Part shown: positions 51,273-59,719 of the stretch, piece by piece
Layout: each line of letters begins with the position of its first letter
Position numbering within the stretch: the first letter of the stretch is position 1
NCBI GenBank assembly: GCA_035571515.1
Contig: DATNCQ010000097.1
Location: forward strand, 38,445-102,444
DNA from: Gp6-AA40 sp035571515
Lineage (GTDB): Bacteria; Acidobacteriota; Vicinamibacteria; Vicinamibacterales; UBA2999
DNA: 64,000 bases
Reading direction: 5' to 3'
Program-made: the position numbers and the translations under genes
The notes under the pieces: model-generated
The model's database searches: none
The model's input: the letters and a program-made list of their open reading frames with translations, nothing else
Told to the model about the DNA's origin: nothing

Positions 51273-54200
51273 ATGCGTGTTCCGAGGCATCTCGCCATTG
51301 GGCTCTTCGTTCTCCTGACGAGCACGGCCGCCTGGGCGCAGGCGACGGCAGAACTCAACGGACGCGTCACCGACGAGAGCGGAGGCGTGCTGCCGGGAGT
51401 GACCGTCACCGTCACGCAGACCGATACCGGGTTCAACCGCTCGGTCGTGACGGAGGCGAACGGACTCTACGTGATGTCGAACCTGCCGACCGGCCCCTAC
51501 CGGCTCGAGGTCACGCTGCAGGGGTTCCGCACCTACGTGCAGACGGGCATCGTCCTGCAGGTGGCCGCGACGCCGACGATCAACGTGGTGTTGTCGGTCG
51601 GCAACCTCCAGGAAACCATCTCCGTCGAGGCGGCGGCGCCGCTCGTCGACGTGCGGAGCACCGGCATCAGCGAGGTCGTGGAGCAGGAGCGGATCCTCGA
51701 GCTGCCGCTGCAGGGACGCCAGGTCACGGACCTGATCGTGCTCGCAGGCGCCGCCGTGCAGGACGTGGCCAACAACAAGAGCATGCCCGGATCGACCTTC
51801 ACCGGCGTGGCGGGGAGCCTTCCGTTCGGTGTGGCGTACCTGCTCGACGGTGCGGCGCACAACAACCCGTACGACAACCTCAACATGCCGTTGCCGTTTC
51901 CCGACGCGCTGCAGGAATTCCGCGTCGCGACGAGCGGGCTCTCCGCGGAGAACGGCGTCCATTCGGGCGGCACCGTGAACGCCGTAACGAAGTCGGGCAC
52001 GAACGTGCTGCACGGCGCGCTCTTCGAGTTCCTGCGCGACAAGCGCTTCAACTCCAAGGCGGTTTTTGCGCCCATCGGTCCCGACGGTAAGAAGCTGGAC
52101 GACGGCCTGAAGCGGAATCAGCCTGGCGGCGTGCTCGGCGGCCCGATTCTGACCGACCGCCTGTTCTTCTTCGGCGCCTATCAGGGGACGTTCCTGCGTG
52201 TCACGCCGCCCGACGCGATCACGCGCATCCCGACGCCCGCGATGCTGGCCGGCGACTTCACGGCGTTCGCCTCGCCGGCCTGCAACCGTGGCCAGCAGGT
52301 CACGCTGCGCGCCCCGTTCGTGAACAACACGATCGATCCGCGTCTCTTCAGCCCCGCGGCCATGCGGGTGGCGCGGCAGCTGCCGACGACCGCCGATCCG
52401 TGCGGCGACGTCAGGTTTTCCGCGCCCCTTCACTACGACCAGAGCCAGATGGTCGCCAAGATCGACTATCAGCGCAGCGGCGGGCATTCGATGTTCGGGC
52501 GCTACATGCTGACATTCGACGAGCAGCTCCCGGCATGGCCGTCGTCCGGCAACGTGCTGACGACGAGGCCGGAAGACGCCGCGCAGAACCATCGCGCGCA
52601 TTCGCTGACGCTCGGCGATACCCGCGTCTTCGGCTCCAACGTGGTGAATGCGGTGCGCGGCGCGTGGAACCGCACCCGCGCGCACTACAACCTCGAGCCG
52701 TTCTTCGGCGCCGAGACGCTTGGCATCAACAACTTCTACAACTACGTGCCGGGCGTGATCGGCATGGAGATCAGCGGCGGGTTCGCGACCGCATCGGGAG
52801 GGTCGGTGCTCTTCCAGGGCGATACCGACGCGTATCAGATCTCCGACGACCTCACCGTGGTGCGAGGCAGCCATCAGCTCGCGCTGGGCGGCAGCACGGC
52901 GTACTGGACCCACTACACGGTGGACGGTCAGCGCGGCGTGGGCTTATGGACCTTCGACGGATCGTTCACCGGGCTCGGCATGGCGGACTTCCTCACCGGG
53001 CGATTGGCCCGTCTCGAGCACGCGCGGCCCGGCGTCCTCGACATGAACCAGAAGTACCTCGGCCTCTACGCCCAGGACACGTGGCGTGTCGGCAGGCGCG
53101 TGACGCTGAACGGCGGGCTCCGGTGGGAACCGTTCTTCGGCGCGCGCATCGAAAACCAGGCGATTGCGAACTTCAGTCTCGACCGCTTCCGCCAGGGCAC
53201 CACGAGCACGGTCTTTCGCAACGCGCCGCCCGGTTTTCTCTATCCTGGCGACACCGGCTTCCCGTCCGGCAAGTCGGGGCTGAACAACAAGTACACCAAC
53301 GTCGCGCCGCGCATCGGCATGGCGTGGGACGTGACCGGCGACGGCCGAACGGCGGTGCGCTCTTCGTACAGCCTCGGCTACGACTTCCAGGGCGCGTCCT
53401 ACCTGTTCATCAGCGCGACGGCGCCGCCGTTCGGAGGGCGGCTGCGTGTCACCCAGCTGCCGGGCGGCTTCGACGATCCGTATCGCGACTTCCCTGGCGG
53501 GGCGCCGCATCCGTATCCGGAGACTCCCGGTCCGGATGCCCAGTTCCCTTCCTACGGCGCGCTTGCGTCGGTCGACCCCGACAACAACTCGACGCGCATC
53601 CAGTCGTGGAACGTCATCGCCGAACGGCAGATCGGTGCGGCGTGGCAGGTGTCGGCCAGCTATCTCGGCAGCTACACCGATCGGATCTGGGCGCAGGTGC
53701 AGCGCAACGCGGGCGTCTTCCTCGGCACCGGGCCGTGCACGCTCGCGGGCGTCCTCTATCCGACGTGCACGACGACCGCAAACCTGAATCAGCGGCGGCT
53801 GCTGTCACTCGAGAACCCGCAGGCGTCGCGGCTGATCGGCTCGATCGAGCGCCACGAGGCGATCGGCACGCAGACGTATCACGCGCTGCGGTTGTCGACG
53901 CAGCGGCGCGCGGCGCGCGGCGTGAGCCTCAGCGGCAATTACACCCGCTCTTACTGTGTGGGGAACTTCGCGCAGACAACGTTCTTCACGGGCGGCCAGA
54001 GCCTGCAGGATCCCAACAATCCCGACTGGGACCTCGGCAACTGCACGTTCTCGCGGCGCCACATCGCGAACGCGACGGTGACGCTGGAGACGCCGCAGTT
54101 CGCGAACCGCGGGCTGCACATCCTGGCGTCGGGGTGGAACCTGGCGGGCATTCTCGGCGCGCGCTCGGGCGCCTGGCTGACCGTCATGACGCTGCGTGAC

Positions 54201-54599
54201 ATCGCGGCCAACGGCATCCTGCAACAGCGCGTCGACCAGGTGCTCGACAACCCCTACGGGGACAAGACGCTCAACAACTACCTGAACCCCGCCGCGTTCG
54301 CCTATCCGGCACCGGGGCAACTCGGTAACCATAAACGCAACAGCATCGAGGGGCCCGCGTACTGGAGCATCGACCTGGCGCTCTCGCGCCGCATTCCGCT
54401 TGGCCCGGCGCAGAACGTGGAGCTGCGGCTGGAGACGTTCAACCTGCTGAACCACTTCAACTGGGGCAATCCCGGCCCGCCGCTGGGCGGCGGCGGCAAC
54501 GCCAACACCGTCAATCTCGACGCCGGCAACTTCGGCCAGATCACGACGCAGGCGGGCACGCCGCGGGTCTTCCAGTTCGGGATCAAGTACGTGTTCTGA
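51273..54599 (+). CDS. Oar-like TonB-dependent receptor, copy C
   Basis: Outer-membrane protein of 1108 residues, more distant from copies A and B. Signal peptide (ending AAWAQ), carboxypeptidase-regulatory-like domain (GRVTDESGGVLPGVTVTVTQ), plug with VNAVTKSGTNVLHGALFEFLRDKRFN and LPLQGRQVTDLIVLAG, barrel to FQFGIKYVF. The ATG at 51273 has GGAGG about 9 bases upstream; the frame is open further but overlaps copy 7. Its position after a DUF6152/PDLSGIW pair could mean joint regulation. The ligand is unknown. Confidence 0.9.
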   Translation: MRVPRHLAIGLFVLLTSTAAWAQATAELNGRVTDESGGVLPGVTVTVTQTDTGFNRSVVTEANGLYVMSNLPTGPYRLEVTLQGFRTYVQTGIVLQVAATPTINVVLSVGNLQETISVEAAAPLVDVRSTGISEVVEQERILELPLQGRQVTDLIVLAGAAVQDVANNKSMPGSTFTGVAGSLPFGVAYLLDGAAHNNPYDNLNMPLPFPDALQEFRVATSGLSAENGVHSGGTVNAVTKSGTNVLHGALFEFLRDKRFNSKAVFAPIGPDGKKLDDGLKRNQPGGVLGGPILTDRLFFFGAYQGTFLRVTPPDAITRIPTPAMLAGDFTAFASPACNRGQQVTLRAPFVNNTIDPRLFSPAAMRVARQLPTTADPCGDVRFSAPLHYDQSQMVAKIDYQRSGGHSMFGRYMLTFDEQLPAWPSSGNVLTTRPEDAAQNHRAHSLTLGDTRVFGSNVVNAVRGAWNRTRAHYNLEPFFGAETLGINNFYNYVPGVIGMEISGGFATASGGSVLFQGDTDAYQISDDLTVVRGSHQLALGGSTAYWTHYTVDGQRGVGLWTFDGSFTGLGMADFLTGRLARLEHARPGVLDMNQKYLGLYAQDTWRVGRRVTLNGGLRWEPFFGARIENQAIANFSLDRFRQGTTSTVFRNAPPGFLYPGDTGFPSGKSGLNNKYTNVAPRIGMAWDVTGDGRTAVRSSYSLGYDFQGASYLFISATAPPFGGRLRVTQLPGGFDDPYRDFPGGAPHPYPETPGPDAQFPSYGALASVDPDNNSTRIQSWNVIAERQIGAAWQVSASYLGSYTDRIWAQVQRNAGVFLGTGPCTLAGVLYPTCTTTANLNQRRLLSLENPQASRLIGSIERHEAIGTQTYHALRLSTQRRAARGVSLSGNYTRSYCVGNFAQTTFFTGGQSLQDPNNPDWDLGNCTFSRRHIANATVTLETPQFANRGLHILASGWNLAGILGARSGAWLTVMTLRDIAANGILQQRVDQVLDNPYGDKTLNNYLNPAAFAYPAPGQLGNHKRNSIEGPAYWSIDLALSRRIPLGPAQNVELRLETFNLLNHFNWGNPGPPLGGGGNANTVNLDAGNFGQITTQAGTPRVFQFGIKYVF

Positions 54600-54614
54600 G
54601 GTCCTCGAGACGGT

Positions 54615-54776
54615 TCAGCCGACGAGGGCGGCATGGTCGCTGCCGCCCTCGGTGAGCCCCCGCGCTTTGATCCAGTCGTAGGTGCGATTGAAGAGATCCC
54701 CTCGCCTCCGCGATAGAAGCAGGGCGGCGATGACGTGCGCGCCCTCCTTGATCCCGAGGCTGATGAAGGGCTCCAT
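54615..54776 (-). CDS. Possible small protein of 53 residues
   Basis: A minus-strand frame starting at an ATG encodes MEPFISLGIKEGAHVIAALL, an arginine-rich turn, YDWIKARGLTEGG and a short tail. Composition and codon use look coding, and it follows the DUF2231-like membrane gene by 29 bases on the same strand. There is no clear Shine-Dalgarno. I do not recognise it. It may be a small partner of the membrane proteins or a chance frame. Confidence 0.35.
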   Translation of the reverse strand: MEPFISLGIKEGAHVIAALLLSRRRGDLFNRTYDWIKARGLTEGGSDHAALVG

Positions 54777-54805
54777 CAGCGTCGCGGCACGACGCGCCTC
54801 GATCC

Positions 54806-55720
54806 CTACTCGGTCCCCAGATACGGAAGATAGCGGCCGAAGAAGATGACGCCAATCCAGATCGCGACGGAGCAGACGCCAATCAATCTGCGCGTCATCG
54901 CCGTGTGCAGGATGCCGGCGGTCGAGCCAGGCTCCTCGTCGAACATCGTCGGGTAGAGCAGGCTGAGTCCGCCGAGCAGCACGAGACCCATCTTCCAGGT
55001 GAACGCGCTGTTCTGGGTGTATTGGTCGGGAGCGGCAAGAAAGAACAGCATGCCCGTGATGACGTTGATGGCGAGTCCCGCCACCGCCCACGGCAGCAGC
55101 CGGTTCACCTCGGCCAGCGGGAAGCCACCGACGAATCCCGCGAGTCGGAGGTTCACCAGCAGCGTCACGCCGAAGAGCAGGCAGAGACCGACGAAATGGA
55201 ATACCTCGCAGATCGGCCAGACCCACGGATGGTCGAGCACCAACGCCGCTCCCATCGCCGCGGGGCTCGGCCACGACGGCGCGGAGGCGGCCGCCCCCGC
55301 CGCCACCATTTCAGGATGGCGAATCTGTCCGCCGATCGTGGCCGCCCGCGCCATCAGCACGAAGGTCACGATCGACAACACCAGTACCGCCGGCTGCTGC
55401 CACCGCCGGGACTGCCACAAGGCCAGCCAGCTCGCGAGTCCCACGATCTCCATGGGGATGAGTGCCAGCATCGCTGCGTTCTGGTGCGCGATCACGACGT
55501 CGTGTTGCAGCTCCTTCCCGGTCCGGAGAACGACATCCGCCGCGTTGCCGCTCAAATAGGCAGGAATCGCCACGAGAGCGACGACGAAGAACACCACATA
55601 GCCGGCGCGCCGAAGATCCGCGCTGTCCCGGACCAGGGACGCGACCAGCAATCCGATGCCGAAGCCGAAGCCGATGGTCGGCACGTGGTTCAGCAGCAGA
55701 TGCACGTGCGCCAGGTTCAT
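54806..55720 (-). CDS. Polytopic membrane protein, DUF2231/DUF6644-like
   Basis: Integral membrane protein of 304 residues with about eight hydrophobic segments. The N-terminus MNLAHVHLLLNHVPTIGFG is typical of small haem-binding-like membrane families (DUF2231 type), and the second half (WPICEVFHFVGLCLLFGVTLLVNLRLAGF) resembles DUF6644. Histidines in the helices (HVHLLLNHV, EVFHF) could be haem ligands, but this is not proven. It overlaps the next upstream gene by ATGA (55717-55720), so both are expressed together. Confidence 0.7.
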   Translation of the reverse strand: MNLAHVHLLLNHVPTIGFGFGIGLLVASLVRDSADLRRAGYVVFFVVALVAIPAYLSGNAADVVLRTGKELQHDVVIAHQNAAMLALIPMEIVGLASWLALWQSRRWQQPAVLVLSIVTFVLMARAATIGGQIRHPEMVAAGAAASAPSWPSPAAMGAALVLDHPWVWPICEVFHFVGLCLLFGVTLLVNLRLAGFVGGFPLAEVNRLLPWAVAGLAINVITGMLFFLAAPDQYTQNSAFTWKMGLVLLGGLSLLYPTMFDEEPGSTAGILHTAMTRRLIGVCSVAIWIGVIFFGRYLPYLGTE

Positions 55721-56184
55721 GAGATGAACTCGCTCACGTACGCCATGAGACGGCCGGCGGTGAGCGCGACGAACCAGCAGGCGAGCGACGCTGCCGCGAG
55801 GAACCTGCCGCGCTCGTCGCCGTGAAAGACGCGGCGGCGGAGGAACGCCAGCGTCGTTACGCCACCGCCGACGAACACCAGCTTGACGAAGAATGCCGGG
55901 TTCGACGCGTGCTTGGTGGCGTCGGCGATGAACAGGAGCACGCCGGTCACGGCGGTCAACGCGAATCCCGCCCACAAAAGACCGAACAGCTTGTCCAGCG
56001 ACGCGAGCGGAACCCGGGACGCGACACCAAGGAGCCGCAGGTCGATGGCGACGTTCAGGCCGACGACCGTGCTCAATCCCAGGGTATGCAGGAACAGAAT
56101 CAGCGGGTAGCCGTAGAGGAGCCCCGATTCGTGGATCCACGTGCCGAGCGCGGATTGTTCGAGCTGGGCGAGAACCGATGCCAT
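55717..56184 (-). CDS. DUF6644-like membrane protein
   Basis: Membrane protein of 155 residues with four predicted helices: YPLILFLHTLGLSTVVGLNVAIDLRLLG, LFGLLWAGFALTAVTGVLLFI, FFVKLVFVGGGVTTLAFL and a C-terminal LACWFVALTAGRLMAY. FLHTLGLSTVVG and IDLRLLG match DUF6644-like proteins. It lies directly upstream of the polytopic gene with a 4-base overlap. The two may form one complex. The function is unknown. Confidence 0.75.
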   Translation of the reverse strand: MASVLAQLEQSALGTWIHESGLLYGYPLILFLHTLGLSTVVGLNVAIDLRLLGVASRVPLASLDKLFGLLWAGFALTAVTGVLLFIADATKHASNPAFFVKLVFVGGGVTTLAFLRRRVFHGDERGRFLAAASLACWFVALTAGRLMAYVSEFIS

Positions 56185-56193
56185 CTCCGGATG

Positions 56194-57303
56194 CTACGAA
56201 CCCGTCCTCCAGGCGAGCTGGGCCTCGTAGCATTCCAGGAGGACTCGATGGTATCGCTCGACCGCCTCCTTGCTGACGAAGGGATGTGTCGCTCCCTGCA
56301 GCTTCAGCCACTCGCCGAGCACACCCTCCGGGTTGCCCCCGCCGGATTCATCGGGGTTCATGTATCTCCAGGCGCGGAGCTTCTGGAAAAAGTTGGCGTG
56401 CGCCAGCGTCGGTGAGAGGACGACGTCCACGCCCGCCCTCGCGCCGAGGTCGATGAAGCGTCGCAACGACGTGACGTGGGTGCGCATCATCGTCTGGCCG
56501 TCCGGGTAGTACTGGACGCCCTGCCGGCCGATGCTCGCATCGGTCCCGCCCCAGATGCTCGCCACGTGGGCGGCGTTGTCGGATGCCACGCTTTTCCTGT
56601 TCGTCAGCGGCCCGATGATGAGTGAGAGCGTCCCTGGCGTGTGACCCGGGGTGATGTAGGCGGTGACCGTGACGCCGCCGAGCGTGATTTTCTGGCCGTC
56701 GCTGACGACCATGTCTTTCCGGGGCTTGAATTGCGCCGGCGAGTTGTCCTTCGCCACGAGGTCCCAGTCCGCCGCCGACATGGCAATGCGCGCGTTGGGA
56801 TACGTGTCCTGCAGCGCCTTCGCTCCCCAATACCGATCGTCGTGCGCGTGGGTGATGACGACGTACTTGATGTTGTGGGGATCGAGTCCGAAATTGAGGA
56901 GGCCGAGCACCAGCTCCTTGCTCGAGTAATGGAAGTTCGCGTCGATGACGATGATGCCTTCCGGCGTATTGACCGCCCAGACGCCCGCGGTCTTGGTGCC
57001 GATGAAGTAGAGGTTGTCGAAGATATTGGCCGGCCACGCGAACCAGTCCTTGCGCGGCACGACCGCCGACCGATCGTTGGTGCGCATGACATCGGGCAGC
57101 TTCGGTTCCTGACACGCCTGATCGAAGAGCGCCTGGAAGACATGGAACGGCGGCGTCTTCTTGGGATCCGCGCCTTTCGGCGCGATGGCGGCGCGTGCCG
57201 CGTCCACGTGGGCGATGGCCGCGGCGGCCTGCGCGTGCAGATGACCGATCAACGAGCCTGAAAGCAGTGCCGCGCCGCATGCCCATGCCACACGTCGTTT
57301 CAT
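56194..57303 (-). CDS. B3-like metallo-beta-lactamase-fold protein with altered metal site
   Basis: Exported protein of 369 residues (signal ending HLHAQ). It is homologous to the protein at 18421-19296: DNLYFIGTKTAG, LDPHNIKYVVITHAH, ITPGHTPGTLSLI. The metal motif reads HAHDDRYWG: His152, His154 and Asp156 are kept, but the final histidine of H-x-H-x-D-H is Arg157. That His is a zinc-2 ligand in B3 enzymes, so metal content or activity is probably changed. It ends 10 bases before the DUF6644-like gene and may be co-transcribed. The longer frame upstream of 57303 has no signal peptide and was not used. Confidence 0.8.
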   Translation of the reverse strand: MKRRVAWACGAALLSGSLIGHLHAQAAAAIAHVDAARAAIAPKGADPKKTPPFHVFQALFDQACQEPKLPDVMRTNDRSAVVPRKDWFAWPANIFDNLYFIGTKTAGVWAVNTPEGIIVIDANFHYSSKELVLGLLNFGLDPHNIKYVVITHAHDDRYWGAKALQDTYPNARIAMSAADWDLVAKDNSPAQFKPRKDMVVSDGQKITLGGVTVTAYITPGHTPGTLSLIIGPLTNRKSVASDNAAHVASIWGGTDASIGRQGVQYYPDGQTMMRTHVTSLRRFIDLGARAGVDVVLSPTLAHANFFQKLRAWRYMNPDESGGGNPEGVLGEWLKLQGATHPFVSKEAVERYHRVLLECYEAQLAWRTGS

Positions 57304-57313
57304 GGCCGTTCCT

Positions 57314-58117
57314 CTACTTCTTTGTGTCGGGATACTTGTTACCCGGATAAGCGAACTCGAGCTCCCGCCGCGCGGCATCGGCGTCGCACGACCGCCATGC
57401 GGGAGGAGGCCCTCCCTGTTTCTTCGACCAGAGGATCGCCCACGTGAACGGTCGGCTGAGGAACGTCGGGTCGTCCAGGGTAATGACGATTCGCAGGTGC
57501 TCATCGTCGATGAGCTGATAGCGCTCGGTGACCTTCTTCCGCACTGACGAGGCCATGTGGAGGTGATCGTCGATGCCGTCGGGATCGAAAGCGAAGTGGT
57601 CGGTGTCGATCACGAAGTCGTCCCCGTCGAAGCGCCCGACCGAAAAGCCGTGTTGAAACAGCTGTCCCGTCAGCGGCCTGGGACCGCCTCCATTCATCCA
57701 GACAGTACGCGACACGTAGTTGTTGGTCGGATGTTGTATGTCGACTCGGCCCGGAGACGCGGAAATGAAGGCCCCATCCGTCAACAGCGCCGGCAGCCCG
57801 AGCTGCGCACACTCGGCCGTCGTCGGCGACTGAAAGATGTCCACGTACTTCAGCCACGCTTCTCCGCGGGCGTTCAGCGGGAGCTGATCGGCCGGCAGCG
57901 AGCAGTTCAGGAGCTTCTCGCCGGCGTCACCGGCGCGGCCTCCGCAATTACCCCTGTCCTGGCCATCGGGCACGACGACGTCCGAATCCCAGTGCCCGAT
58001 GAACGGCAGGATCTTTTCGTACTCTTCGTCGGACTGAGCGGCCGCGTCGGTCGTTCCGACCACCAGCATCAGGCCAAGGAAAGCGCCGGCCACCGCCACG
58101 CATCGTGGACCAGTCAC
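57314..58117 (-). CDS. Divergent PDLSGIW-family-like secreted protein, copy 8
   Basis: Protein of 267 residues; the signal peptide ends DAAAQ. The N-terminal P-D-L-S-G-I-W is absent (KILPFIGHWDSD instead), but later motifs place it in the group: AECAQLGLPAL (Cys), GFSVGRFDGDDFVIDTDHF, VTERYQLIDDEHLRIVITL, DDPTFLSRPFTW and WRSCDADAA (Cys). A Cys pair NCGGRAGDAGEKLLNC is extra. The GTG start is preceded by GGGGAGAG. DUF6152 copy 5 lies just upstream and the MBL gene 10 bases downstream. It is the most divergent member, and membership is inferred from motif order. Confidence 0.65.
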   Translation of the reverse strand: MTGPRCVAVAGAFLGLMLVVGTTDAAAQSDEEYEKILPFIGHWDSDVVVPDGQDRGNCGGRAGDAGEKLLNCSLPADQLPLNARGEAWLKYVDIFQSPTTAECAQLGLPALLTDGAFISASPGRVDIQHPTNNYVSRTVWMNGGGPRPLTGQLFQHGFSVGRFDGDDFVIDTDHFAFDPDGIDDHLHMASSVRKKVTERYQLIDDEHLRIVITLDDPTFLSRPFTWAILWSKKQGGPPPAWRSCDADAARRELEFAYPGNKYPDTKK

Positions 58118-58132
58118 GCGTCTCTCCCCGAT

Positions 58133-58534
58133 TTACTCGACCGGGGGTCCGCCAGGACACCCGCCGAGACACACAACTTTGCCGTCGGGGAACGTCACGA
58201 CGCCTGCAGCCATCGCCGTCCCACCTTCCCGGCGGGTCGGGTTGCCGGCGATCTTGACTTTCTTGCCGATGAAATCCTCGGTCTTCCACCCTTCGCGTTT
58301 CGCGTTCACCGCACCGGTTCTCGCGGTGATGCGCCACTCGACGGGCTTGCCGGCCGCATCCGTGACCTCGACGATCATTTCCGAATGCGGGCTGACCAGC
58401 TTGAACGACTTGACGACGCCCTCGATCTGTACGGTGCGCGACATGTCGTAAAAGGTGTTGAACGAATGGTGAGCCCAGGCCGGGGCCGCGATGGCGGCAC
58501 ACGCGACTGCCCATATCGATAAGGCACGCTTCAT
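58133..58534 (-). CDS. DUF6152-type small exported protein, copy 5
   Basis: Protein of 133 residues; the signal peptide ends AWA and the mature chain starts HHSFNTFYDMS. The NPH motif is S-P-H (FKLVSPHSEMIVEVTD). EWRITARTGAVNAKREGW, IGKKVKIAGNPTR and VTFPDGKVVCLGGCPGG follow, the last with an extra C-x-x-x-C absent from the other copies. A divergent PDLSGIW-like gene follows 15 bases later. GGAG lies about 10 bases before the ATG. Confidence 0.78.
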   Translation of the reverse strand: MKRALSIWAVACAAIAAPAWAHHSFNTFYDMSRTVQIEGVVKSFKLVSPHSEMIVEVTDAAGKPVEWRITARTGAVNAKREGWKTEDFIGKKVKIAGNPTRREGGTAMAAGVVTFPDGKVVCLGGCPGGPPVE

Positions 58535-58638
58535 AGCTCTCCGCTCCTGGAAGTGACGATGGTCGACCCGCGCGGATACTACACCGCCGCCCGCCTTCGC
58601 CGCCAGAGCGGCTTCGGCCAAGCAGACCCGCTTCGGCG

Positions 58639-59625
58639 CTAGCGCGGCTTCGGCGAGGCACCGGGAACGAAGAGCTCTTCAATCGGCACGATGCGCGGCG
58701 CCAGGTGCTGCTCGTACAAGTATTGCGGCAACGCTTCGAGCGCGCGGCGATTCGGCTCGATGCCGTAGGGCCAGAAATCTTCGCCCATGATGCGGCGGGT
58801 CTCCTCTGTCTCCGCCACCACCCACGGCAGCGTCAGCTTGAGGGCGTCAGTCTCCGTGAGCTGACTGTAGGCCCACGTCTTCGCCTGCTCGAACGCCCCG
58901 AACAGGCTCGCCGCGGCCCACGGATGCTTCTCGTAGACATCCTTCCGCAGGACGATCGTGTGCATGATCGGAAAGATGCCGGTTTTCGCGAAGTAGTCCT
59001 GCTCGACCGGGCGGTAGTCCTGGAAGAGGCGGCGCACCGGGGAGGCGGACCGCGCCAGTGCTTTGGGTGCGTTGGGCGAGATGATCGCGTCGAGTTCACC
59101 CGTCTCGAGCATCGGACCCATGTCCTGTTCGAGCGGCATGCGCGTGAGCTTCACGCCGGGGAGCTCGAAGTCGATTCGCGTCGGCCGCTGCAGGCCGTCC
59201 TGCGTGCCGCTGAACCACTCGATCGTCTCCGGTGTCACGCCGTACTCGTGCAGGAGGAGCCCGCGCGCGAACACCGCGGCCGTCATCGAGTACTCGGGTA
59301 CGCCGACACGCTTGCCAATCAGGTCGCCCGGCTCGTCGATGCCGGCCTTCCGGTTGACGTAGATGCATGAATGGCGGAACAACCGGGACGGGAACACAGG
59401 AATAGCGATAAAGGTGTCATCGCCTCTGGATCGGAGCATCGTGTAGTTGGAGAGCGACAACTCGGAGACGTCGAACTCCTGGTGGCGCAGCATCCGGTAG
59501 AACGTCTCGCTCGGCCTCGAAATGACCGGGTTCAGATCGATACCGTGCGGCTTGATCGTCCGGTCGATCAACGGACGGACCCGGTCGTAGTCCCAGAACG
59601 CAATCGTCAGGCGGACATCGGCCAT
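58639..59625 (-). CDS. Substrate-binding-protein-like (4,5-dihydroxyphthalate decarboxylase / NMT1-like)
   Basis: Protein of 328 residues with no signal peptide. It matches the type-2 periplasmic-binding fold with FWDYDRVRPLIDRTIKPHGIDLN, VSELSLSNYTMLR, DLIGKRVGVPEYSMTAAVFARGLL and a closing EDFWPYGIEPNRRALE. This combination is annotated as 4,5-dihydroxyphthalate decarboxylase or ABC-type binding protein. Lack of a signal suggests a cytoplasmic enzyme more than a transporter component. Aromatic acid metabolism is possible but unproven. It diverges from the bicupin gene across 94 bases holding a palindrome. Confidence 0.78.
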   Translation of the reverse strand: MADVRLTIAFWDYDRVRPLIDRTIKPHGIDLNPVISRPSETFYRMLRHQEFDVSELSLSNYTMLRSRGDDTFIAIPVFPSRLFRHSCIYVNRKAGIDEPGDLIGKRVGVPEYSMTAAVFARGLLLHEYGVTPETIEWFSGTQDGLQRPTRIDFELPGVKLTRMPLEQDMGPMLETGELDAIISPNAPKALARSASPVRRLFQDYRPVEQDYFAKTGIFPIMHTIVLRKDVYEKHPWAAASLFGAFEQAKTWAYSQLTETDALKLTLPWVVAETEETRRIMGEDFWPYGIEPNRRALEALPQYLYEQHLAPRIVPIEELFVPGASPKPR

Positions 59626-59687
59626 GCGCCGAATATTTTCACGAAATCCAGGCCTCCGCGCATCGACGGCATCCGTCCAGCAGGTCG

Positions 59688-59702
59688 TTCACCAGTGGTG
59701 AA
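59688..59702. promoter_or_regulatory. 15-base palindrome between divergent genes
   Basis: TTCACC-AGT-GGTGAA is a perfect inverted repeat with a 3-base centre. It lies 17 bases before the GTG of the bicupin gene and 63 bases from the divergent binding-protein gene. The size and position fit a dimeric repressor site controlling one or both genes. Confidence 0.4.
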
Positions 59703-59719
59703 GAACTGGAGTATCGTGA

